From FEN-1219 sp037445815 (lineage in GTDB: Bacteria; Pseudomonadota; Gammaproteobacteria; Steroidobacterales; Rariloculaceae): DNA of 11,155 nt. The stretch spans positions 1 to 11,155 of the forward strand of contig JBBIJV010000117.1 of the NCBI GenBank assembly GCA_037445815.1, written 5' to 3'. Below are positions 6,077 through 11,155 of the stretch, one piece after another (positions within the stretch are counted from its first letter, which is position 1; each line of letters starts with the position of its first letter). Position numbers and translations under genes: made by a program. Below the pieces are notes generated by a model, which saw nothing but the letters and a program-made list of their open reading frames with translations, was not told the DNA's origin and made no database searches.

Positions 6077-6942
6077 CGTTTATTGGACTCGGGGTCATGG
6101 GCTATCCGATGGCGGGGTGGCTCGCCAAGAAGGGTCATGCCGTGACGGTCTACAACCGCACGGCGGCGAAGGCCGAGCGGTGGGTGCAGCAGTACGGCGG
6201 CGAAGCGGCTCCGACGCCGAGCGCCGCTGCGGAAGACGCCGAGATCGTGTTCAGCTGCGTCGGCGACGACCCCGACTTGCGCGAGATCGCGCTCGGCCCG
6301 GGCGGCGTCATCGCGGCGATGCGCGCGGGCGCCATCTATTGCGATCACACGACGGCCTCGGCCGACGTGGCGCGCGAGATCGCCGCGGCCGGCGCGAAGC
6401 GCGGCGTGCCTTGCCTCGACGCGCCCGTGTCGGGCGGTCAGGCCGGCGCTGAGAACGGCAAGCTGACGGTCATGGTCGGCGGGGACGAAAAAGCGTTCGC
6501 GAAGGCCGAGCCCGTGATCCGCTCGTACGCGCAGGCCGTGCGGCTGCTCGGCCCGGCGGGCTCGGGTCAGCTCACGAAAATGGTGAATCAGATTGCGATC
6601 GCGGGCGTCGTGCAGGGGCTCGCCGAGGCGCTGAACTTCGCGCGTAAGGCAGGGCTCGACGTCGCGGCCGTCATCGAGACGATCTCGAAGGGCGCGGCGC
6701 AATCCTGGCAGATGGAGAACCGCTGGAAGACGATGAGCGAAGGGAAATTCGACTTCGGCTTCGCCGTCGAGTGGATGCGCAAGGATCTGCGCATCTGCTT
6801 GCAAGAAGCGCGCAACAACGGCGCCGAGCTGCCCGTCGCGGCCCTCGTCGATCAGTTCTATGCCGACGTCGTCGGAATGGGCGGCAAGCGCTGGGATACC
6901 TCGAGCTTGATCGCGCGCCTGAACCGCCACGAGAAGAAGTAA
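6064..6942 (+). CDS. NAD(P)-dependent beta-hydroxyacid dehydrogenase (3-hydroxyisobutyrate dehydrogenase / GarR-like)
   Basis: Reading from GTG 6064, 10 bases after a GAGGA at 6049-6053, gives 292 residues, the usual family length. The Rossmann signature FIGLGVMGYPMAGWLAKKGH is at 6-25. The substrate motif DAPVSGGQAGAENGKLTVMVGG spans 119-140, and the catalytic lysine motif G-S-G-Q-L-T-K-M-V-N-Q is at 166-176 with K172 and N175. A second conserved lysine is K240 in M-R-K-D-L. Such enzymes oxidise 3-hydroxyisobutyrate or reduce tartronate semialdehyde or related short acids in the cytoplasm. N31-R32 in the loop after the second beta strand (V-Y-N-R-T) suggests NADPH over NADH, since an acidic residue is absent there. 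The gene overlaps the kinase by 13 bp, so it is probably co-transcribed, although no link to thiamine salvage is evident. The substrate is unresolved. Confidence 0.92.
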   Translation: MATVAFIGLGVMGYPMAGWLAKKGHAVTVYNRTAAKAERWVQQYGGEAAPTPSAAAEDAEIVFSCVGDDPDLREIALGPGGVIAAMRAGAIYCDHTTASADVAREIAAAGAKRGVPCLDAPVSGGQAGAENGKLTVMVGGDEKAFAKAEPVIRSYAQAVRLLGPAGSGQLTKMVNQIAIAGVVQGLAEALNFARKAGLDVAAVIETISKGAAQSWQMENRWKTMSEGKFDFGFAVEWMRKDLRICLQEARNNGAELPVAALVDQFYADVVGMGGKRWDTSSLIARLNRHEKK

Positions 6943-6947
6943 CGCGC

Positions 6948-7811
6948 GTGCCGCCGATTCTCGCCGATCTCTTGAAGCTGCTCGAGCTCGAGCGAATCGA
7001 GGATCGAATTTTTCGCGGCGAGAGCCGCGACTTGGGCGGCGCCCGCGTCTTCGGCGGCCAAGTGCTCGGGCAAGCGCTGACGGCCGCGAGCTACACGGTC
7101 GAGGGTCGCCAGGTGCACTCGCTGCACGCATACTTTCTCGTCGGCGGCGACGTGAACGCGCCGATCGTGTACGAGGTGGAGGTCGCGCGCGACGGCAAGA
7201 GCTTCAGCAACCGGCGCGTCGTCGCGATCCAGCACGGCCAGCCGATCTTCAACATGACGGCGTCGTTTCAAGTGCCCGAGCAAGGCCTCGATCATGCCGC
7301 GCCGATGCCGCAGGTGCCCGGGCCCGAAGGGCTCGCCGACGTGCGCGAGCTGCCGCACGAGGTGCTCGAGAAGGTGCCCGAGAAGATGCGGCGGTTCCTC
7401 ACGCACGACCGGCCGTTCGAGTTTCGTCCCGTCGAGCCGATTCACGTGATTGCGCCGCCGCGCGCGGCGCCCGTTCGCCACATCTGGGTGAAGACCGTTG
7501 ACCGGCTGCCCGACGATCCGCACCTGCACCGCAACGTGCTCGCGTACGTTTCGGACTATCAGCTCGTCTCGACGGCGACGCTGCCGCACGGCATCCATTT
7601 CGCCGAGGGCAACGTGCAGCTCGCGAGCCTCGATCACGCAATGTGGTTCCATCGGCCGTTCCGCGCCGACGAGTGGCTGCTCTACGCGATGGAGAGCCCG
7701 AACGCTTCGGGCGGCCGCGGCCTCGCTCTGGGTAGGGTTTTCAGGCGCGACGGCACGCTCGTCGCGTCGACTGCGCAAGAAGGTGTCGTGAGGGTCTGGC
7801 CAGGCCGTTGA
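6948..7811 (+). CDS. tesB: acyl-CoA thioesterase II (TesB)
   Basis: The protein is 287 residues from GTG 6948, five bases after the previous stop, and is essentially the size of E. coli TesB. It hydrolyses medium- and long-chain acyl-CoA to free fatty acid and CoA in the cytoplasm. The double hot-dog layout is clear. The first domain has FRGESRDLGGARVFGGQVLGQAL (22-44) and VHSLHAYFL (56-64), and F-S-N-R-R at 86-90. The second has AYVSDYQLVSTA (199-210), ASLDHAMWFHRPF (226-238) and STAQEGVVR (274-282). The expected active-site triad maps to D203, S227 and Q277. S227 takes the place of the threonine found in E. coli, a conservative change that keeps the hydroxyl. GTG 6948 is chosen because LADLLKLLELERIE, the usual N-terminus, starts straight after it. 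Confidence 0.95.
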   Translation: MPPILADLLKLLELERIEDRIFRGESRDLGGARVFGGQVLGQALTAASYTVEGRQVHSLHAYFLVGGDVNAPIVYEVEVARDGKSFSNRRVVAIQHGQPIFNMTASFQVPEQGLDHAAPMPQVPGPEGLADVRELPHEVLEKVPEKMRRFLTHDRPFEFRPVEPIHVIAPPRAAPVRHIWVKTVDRLPDDPHLHRNVLAYVSDYQLVSTATLPHGIHFAEGNVQLASLDHAMWFHRPFRADEWLLYAMESPNASGGRGLALGRVFRRDGTLVASTAQEGVVRVWPGR

Positions 7812-7833
7812 GCGTCACGGCCGGAGTGCTCGC

Positions 7834-8439
7834 ATGATCTGGTCCGATATCGCGGCCGCCGCCGCGACGCTGTTCTTCGTCATGGACCCGCTCGGCAACA
7901 TGCCGGTGTTCAACGCGGTGCTGTCGCGGTTCACGCCGCGCCGGCGCGCGCAGATCACGGCACGCGAGCTCGTGATCGCGCTCGTGATCCTGCTCGTATT
8001 TCTGTTCGCCGGCACGGCGATCCTCGACTTCTTGGGGTTGAGCCAGCCGTCGCTGTCGATCGCGGGCGGCGTGCTGCTCTTCATCATCGCGCTGCGCATG
8101 ATCTTCCCGCACGCGGCGGGCGAGGTCGCGAGCGAGAAGGAGGAGCCGTTCATCGTGCCGCTCGCGATGCCGCTCGTGGCGGGCCCCTCGACGATCGCGA
8201 TCCTGCTGCTGCTCGCTTCGACGCAGCCGGAACGCATCTGGGAATGGTGCACCGCGCTCGTCGTTGCCTGGGGCGGCACGACCGTGCTGCTCACGGCGTC
8301 GCCGTTCCTGCTGCGCGTGCTCGGCAACCGCGGATTGCGCGCGCTCGAGCGGCTCATGGGCATGCTGCTCGTGCTGCTCGCAACGCAGATGCTCCTGAAC
8401 GGCGTGCGCGAGTTCGTGGGTTCGCTCGACACTGCATAG
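7834..8439 (+). CDS. MarC-family integral membrane protein
   Basis: The 201-residue inner-membrane protein has six predicted transmembrane helices, typical of the MarC/UPF0056 (YhgN-like) family. Diagnostic segments are FFVMDPLGNMPVF at 14-26, the central E-E-P-F-I-V-P-L-A-M-P-L-V-A-G-P-S at 103-119 (the family's P-L-A-x-P-L-x-A-G-P motif), and L-E-R-L-M-G-M-L-L at 171-179 near the C-terminus. MarC itself was once linked to multiple antibiotic resistance, but that role has been withdrawn and the family has no settled function. ATG 7834 follows GGAG (7823-7826) by 7 bases and lies 22 bp after tesB. It is the last gene of the rightward run, with the converging PD40 gene ending 92 bp beyond. Confidence 0.93.
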   Translation: MIWSDIAAAAATLFFVMDPLGNMPVFNAVLSRFTPRRRAQITARELVIALVILLVFLFAGTAILDFLGLSQPSLSIAGGVLLFIIALRMIFPHAAGEVASEKEEPFIVPLAMPLVAGPSTIAILLLLASTQPERIWEWCTALVVAWGGTTVLLTASPFLLRVLGNRGLRALERLMGMLLVLLATQMLLNGVREFVGSLDTA

Positions 8440-8531
8440 CGGGCAGCTTCTGCGCCGTTACGGTCCGGTGCTCCTCGCCCTGCACATCGATGGTCATCGC
8501 AGGATCCTTCGGTCAAGCTCACAGCGAGCCG

Positions 8532-9515
8532 CTAGTCGCGCTCGCTCACGTAGATGTCGCTCGGCACGGCGGCAGTGCCGCGGCCGAAGTACAACCGTAC
8601 CCCGTCCGCCGACAGTGTGGCCCGCTGCTCGTCCATGTCTGTGTTGACGTTGCCGCCGAGATTGCGCGGCGCCGTCCACTGCTGCGGCGGAAACCACGAT
8701 AACGCGGTATAGACGTCCTGGCCGCCGAACGCCGGCAAGGAATCTCCGGGGCCCCACGTCGCACGATTCGAGCTGAACACGATCTCGAAGGCACCGTCGC
8801 GCCGCGCGCGGACGTTCGGCATGAGATCCGCGGCGGCCGTGCTGAGACGTTCGACCACGCGGCCCGGGCCGAACCGCCCGTCGGCGTCGAGCCTGCTCGC
8901 GTAGATGTCGTGGTTGCCCGTGGTTCCCGTGCTCGAATAGAAGAGATAAGTGCCGTACCAAGTCTCCACCAGCGACGGGCTGCGCTCCGCGCCCGGGAAG
9001 TTCGGGCCGTCCGGGAAGCAGCCTAGGTTGAGCGGGGCGCTCCAACCTCCGGCCGGACTCTGCCGCGAGATGTACATGTCGCCGCTGCCGCACGGCGCGA
9101 CGCCATTCGCATCCGGCGTCGTACGTTCGCTGACGAACAGCAACGAACGCCCGCCGACGGGCGTCGGGCAGAAGTCGGCGGCCGGCGAGTTCACGAAGAA
9201 CGCGGCCGCCGACGGATTCGCGGGCTCCTCGAGGTTTCGTGGCTCGCCCCATGGCGCATCCGAGCTCGGCCGGTCCGCTACCCAGATGTCGTTGCCGCCG
9301 TACCCGTTCGCGCGGTTCGATGCGAACAGCAGACTGCGCCCGTCCGGCGTCTCGATCGGACACCCTTCGGCCGCGGCCGTGTTGACGCCGGCGACCGGGG
9401 CCGCGAGGGTCCAGCCGCCGCCGTGCGGGTGGTCTGCGGCCGCGACGTGGGGCAGCAGAAGGCCGGCGATGGCCGGCGTTGCAACAACTTGACGCCAAAA
9501 GATTTTGTAGCTCAT
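8532..9515 (-). CDS. secreted PD40-repeat (TolB-like) beta-propeller protein
   Basis: The gene starts at ATG 9515 on the minus strand, 10 bases after AAAGGAG, and gives 327 residues. A longer upstream reading lacks a ribosome site and would bury the signal peptide. MSYKIFWRQVVATPAIAGLLLPHVAAA is a signal peptide with a predicted cut near residue 27, so the product is periplasmic or exported. The rest is five PD40-type blades of the form DGRxLxFxSxRxxxxGxxDIWxA. They lie near 52-82 (DGRSLLFASNRANGYGGNDI), 116-151, 180-209, 232-271 and 298-326 (SADGVRLYF, then SDIYVSERD). Each blade ends D-[IVM]-[YW]. Such propellers bind proteins, sugars or peptidoglycan; no catalytic residues are recognisable. 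It is divergent from the FHA regulator and the kinase, which suggests a linked signalling role but does not prove it. Confidence 0.88.
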   Translation of the reverse strand: MSYKIFWRQVVATPAIAGLLLPHVAAADHPHGGGWTLAAPVAGVNTAAAEGCPIETPDGRSLLFASNRANGYGGNDIWVADRPSSDAPWGEPRNLEEPANPSAAAFFVNSPAADFCPTPVGGRSLLFVSERTTPDANGVAPCGSGDMYISRQSPAGGWSAPLNLGCFPDGPNFPGAERSPSLVETWYGTYLFYSSTGTTGNHDIYASRLDADGRFGPGRVVERLSTAAADLMPNVRARRDGAFEIVFSSNRATWGPGDSLPAFGGQDVYTALSWFPPQQWTAPRNLGGNVNTDMDEQRATLSADGVRLYFGRGTAAVPSDIYVSERD

Positions 9516-9641
9516 TTTAGTCGTGCTCCTTTGGGGTGTGAGAACGGCGCGTGTTTGGCGCACCGATATGTGCATAGCGTGTCCTTGGGCGTGCGATCGA
9601 GTCGGGGCAAAATAAGGGCAAAAAAGAGGCAAACGATCCCG
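9516..9641. promoter_or_regulatory. divergent intergenic region between PD40 gene and FHA regulator
   Basis: The 126 bp between the two divergent start codons must hold both promoters, but no convincing -35/-10 pair stands out on either strand. Structures seen are the palindrome TATGTGCATA (9567-9576), two copies of GCGTGT 28 bp apart (9549 and 9577), and the three phased GGCAAA repeats listed separately. The region is richer in A/T near the regulator start than its surroundings. Confidence 0.5.
9606..9634 (+). repeat. three GGCAAA direct repeats with exact 11-bp period, candidate operator
   Basis: GGCAAAA occurs at 9606-9612 and 9617-9623, and GGCAAAC at 9628-9634, with starts exactly 11 bp apart. 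Tandem direct repeats at one helical turn are the classic binding pattern of OmpR/PhoB-type winged-helix proteins, and the gene starting at 9642 encodes such a domain. Binding here could autoregulate that gene and, from about 90-120 bp upstream, control the divergent PD40 gene. The repeats are seen; binding is inferred. Confidence 0.55.
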
Positions 9642-10307
9642 ATGCCCGCGTTCGGCTTGTTCGAGCTCGATCCGGAAAGTCACCGGCTCGCTTGCAACGG
9701 CCACGAGATTCGCCTGCGGCCCAAAGCCTTCGCGCTGCTCGCGTTGCTGATCGAAGCTGCGCCGCGAGTCGTGTCGAAGCGAGAGATTCACGAACGGCTC
9801 TGGCCGGGAGGCGTCGTGTCGGATGCCACGCTCGTCGCGCTCGTGAAAGAGCTGCGACGCGTTCTCAACGACCATGACCGCAGGGCGCCAGTCATAAGGA
9901 CCGTGCATCGCGTCGGCTACGCGCTCGGCACAGTCGCACGCACCGGCTCAGCGGCTCCGGCTCGCGGGCTCCATTGGCTCGTTGCCGGCGATCGTGAACG
10001 CTTCCCGCTGACGGCCGGCGAGAACGTGATTGGTCGCGATCCGCAAGCGGACGTCTGGCTCGATTATGCAACCGTTTCGCGGCGGCACGCCCGTATCAGC
10101 GTGGCCGGCGAGCATCTGACGATCGAGGATCTCGGCAGCAAGAACGGTACGCGTGTGGCCGGGCAACGAGTGCTCGAGCCCACGGCGCTGTGCGATGGCG
10201 ACCGAATCGCGTTCGGCAGGGTCGTCGTGACGTACCGGCGCTCGGCAGCGGGCCCGGCAACGATCACCGAAGCGAGCCGGCTCACGGTCGCCCGGTCGAG
10301 GGCTTGA
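9642..10307 (+). CDS. winged-helix DNA-binding protein with C-terminal FHA domain
   Basis: The 221-residue protein joins two domains. Residues 5-100 are an OmpR/CadC-type winged helix: FELDPESHRLACNGHEIRL, then LRPKAFALLALLIEAAPRVV, the recognition region SDATLVALVKELRRVLND and the wing RTVHRVGYAL. Residues 110-200 are an FHA domain with its phosphothreonine-binding residues: GRD at 131-133, S146-R-R-H149 and N168-G-T170. There is no receiver domain and no membrane segment, so this is a cytoplasmic regulator whose input is probably a threonine-phosphorylated protein. A Ser/Thr kinase gene begins 4 bp downstream and is the obvious partner. ATG 9642 puts the domain at the very N-terminus; AGAGG (9625-9629) is a weak, distant ribosome site that overlaps the repeat block. 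Domain calls are firm; target genes are unknown. Confidence 0.92.
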   Translation: MPAFGLFELDPESHRLACNGHEIRLRPKAFALLALLIEAAPRVVSKREIHERLWPGGVVSDATLVALVKELRRVLNDHDRRAPVIRTVHRVGYALGTVARTGSAAPARGLHWLVAGDRERFPLTAGENVIGRDPQADVWLDYATVSRRHARISVAGEHLTIEDLGSKNGTRVAGQRVLEPTALCDGDRIAFGRVVVTYRRSAAGPATITEASRLTVARSRA

Positions 10308-10311
10308 GCAG

Positions 10312-11155
10312 GTGATTGCGGCTCCGCCTCGTATCGGTCATTACGAGGTGCTCGGGCTCATCGGCACCGGAGGCATGGGCCAGGTCCTGCGCGCCCGCGA
10401 CTTGCGACTCGGCCGCGAGGTCGCGCTGAAAAGGCTCCCCGACTCGTACAAGCTCGACGCCGCGCGCAGGGCGCGCTTCAACCGCGAGGCGCGCCTGCTC
10501 GCCTCGCTGAGCCACCCGAATATCGCGACGCTGCACGGCATAGAGGAAGTCGACGGCACGCAGACGCTCGTGCTCGAGCTCGTCGAGGGACACACGCTCG
10601 CCGAGCGGCTGAAGGACGGCCCTTTGCCGCCGTCCGAGGCGCTCGCGATCGCCGAGCAAATCGCGGCTGCGCTCGATGCCGCGCACGTGCGCGGCATCGT
10701 GCATCGCGACCTCAAACCGAGCAATCTCAAGATCCGGCCGGACGGAACCGTGAAGCTCCTCGATTTCGGTCTCGCGAAAGTCTTCGCGCCCCAGCCGAAC
10801 GACGTGAAAGGCGTTGACGTGTCCGTCACGCTGCTCGATCTGGGCGCCGGAGAAGCGCCGGTCGTTGGCACGCCGGCCTACATGAGCCCCGAGCAGGCGC
10901 GCGGCGATGCCGTCGACCGCCGGACCGACATCTGGGCGTTCGGCTGCGTGCTTTACGAGATGCTCGCCGGCCGCGCGGCGTTCTCGGGCGAGCGCACGAC
11001 CGACGTGCTCGCACGCGTGCTCGAGCGGGAGCCGGACTTCGACGCGCTGCCTCCGTCTACCGCGCCTGCGGTTCGCCGGCTGCTCGAACGGTGCCTAAAA
11101 AAGGACCCGAATAGCCGCCTGCGCGACATCGCCGACGCGCGCGCCGACCTCGGGG
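10312..11155 (+). CDS. Hanks-type Ser/Thr protein kinase, N-terminal kinase domain (cut by window edge)
   Basis: Reading from GTG 10312 gives 281 codons before the edge, covering a full kinase domain with all key residues. These are the glycine loop G18-T-G-G-M-G-Q, V-A-L-K40, helix-C E59, the catalytic loop H131-R-D-L-K-P-S-N138 (D133 is the base), D151-F-G, and the P+1 motif GTPAYMSPEQ at 187-195. D206-x-W-x-x-G and the C-terminal R-L in K-K-D-P-N-S-R-L-R-D follow. The activation segment between DFG and GTPAYM is long, with several Ser/Thr. The domain style (GTPAYMSPEQARG, CLKKDPNSRLRDI) resembles kinases that continue into a membrane helix and TolB/PD40 repeats, but that part is outside the window. 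Only 4 bp separate it from the FHA regulator, so co-expression is likely. The start is chosen because IGHYEVLGLIG follows at once. Confidence 0.93.
   Translation, partial: MIAAPPRIGHYEVLGLIGTGGMGQVLRARDLRLGREVALKRLPDSYKLDAARRARFNREARLLASLSHPNIATLHGIEEVDGTQTLVLELVEGHTLAERLKDGPLPPSEALAIAEQIAAALDAAHVRGIVHRDLKPSNLKIRPDGTVKLLDFGLAKVFAPQPNDVKGVDVSVTLLDLGAGEAPVVGTPAYMSPEQARGDAVDRRTDIWAFGCVLYEMLAGRAAFSGERTTDVLARVLEREPDFDALPPSTAPAVRRLLERCLKKDPNSRLRDIADARADLG

Noticed and set aside
8523..8546. Inverted repeat AGCGAGC...GCTCGCT across the PD40 stop codon, between convergent genes
   Set aside because: The 7-bp stem has a 10-base loop and no T-tract on either side, so it does not qualify as an intrinsic terminator. 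Such short GC palindromes are common in this base composition. The 92-bp convergent gap otherwise shows nothing distinct.
9516..9908. Upstream extension of the PD40 gene to a start near 9908
   Set aside because: The extension would run through the intergenic region and the FHA gene. It lacks a ribosome site and would place a clear signal peptide in the middle of the protein.

Overview
The window is about 11.2 kb of very GC-rich bacterial DNA with tightly packed genes. Many genes start with GTG or TTG, and several overlap by 4 bp or sit a few bases apart. A TonB-dependent outer-membrane receptor shows a Gram-negative host. The TPP riboswitch that appears to act on translation, the TesB and MarC relatives and the base composition best fit a high-GC gammaproteobacterium. 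That placement is inference, because the window has no rRNA or other phylogenetic marker.

Layout. (1) 1-1171: a divergent pair with a molybdenum-cofactor theme. A MocA-type nucleotidyltransferase runs off the left edge on the minus strand. On the plus strand a GNAT acetyltransferase overlaps moaB by 4 bp. The two divergent start codons are only 21 bp apart and appear to share one symmetric -10 element, which would make both mRNAs nearly leaderless. (2) 1181-1926: a conserved multi-pass membrane protein split by one apparent single-base deletion. (3) 1919-6076: a complete thiamine-scavenging operon. It has a promoter, a TPP riboswitch aptamer, a hairpin that sequesters the ribosome-binding site, a TonB-dependent receptor, a small YkoF/MTH1187-type thiamine-binding protein, a PnuC-family transporter (PnuT) and a thiamine-kinase-like phosphotransferase. 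The likely flow is outer-membrane uptake, inner-membrane transport, cytoplasmic binding and trapping by phosphorylation, with TPP feeding back on the leader. (4) 6064-8439: a beta-hydroxyacid dehydrogenase, an acyl-CoA thioesterase II (TesB) and a MarC-family membrane protein follow on the same strand with overlap or short gaps, so they may be read through from the thiamine operon. (5) 8532-11155: a signalling region. A secreted PD40 beta-propeller protein (minus strand) diverges from a winged-helix/FHA fusion regulator, which is followed 4 bp later by a Hanks-type Ser/Thr kinase cut by the right edge. The regulator's upstream region has three GGCAAA repeats at an exact 11-bp period, a good candidate operator.

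The strongest items are the riboswitch expression platform, where a 9-nt segment of the aptamer is perfectly complementary to one arm of the sequestering hairpin, and the kinase/FHA-winged-helix/PD40 cassette with its phased repeats. No CRISPR array, insertion sequence, tRNA or rRNA was seen, and no stretch over 300 bases lacks a gene.
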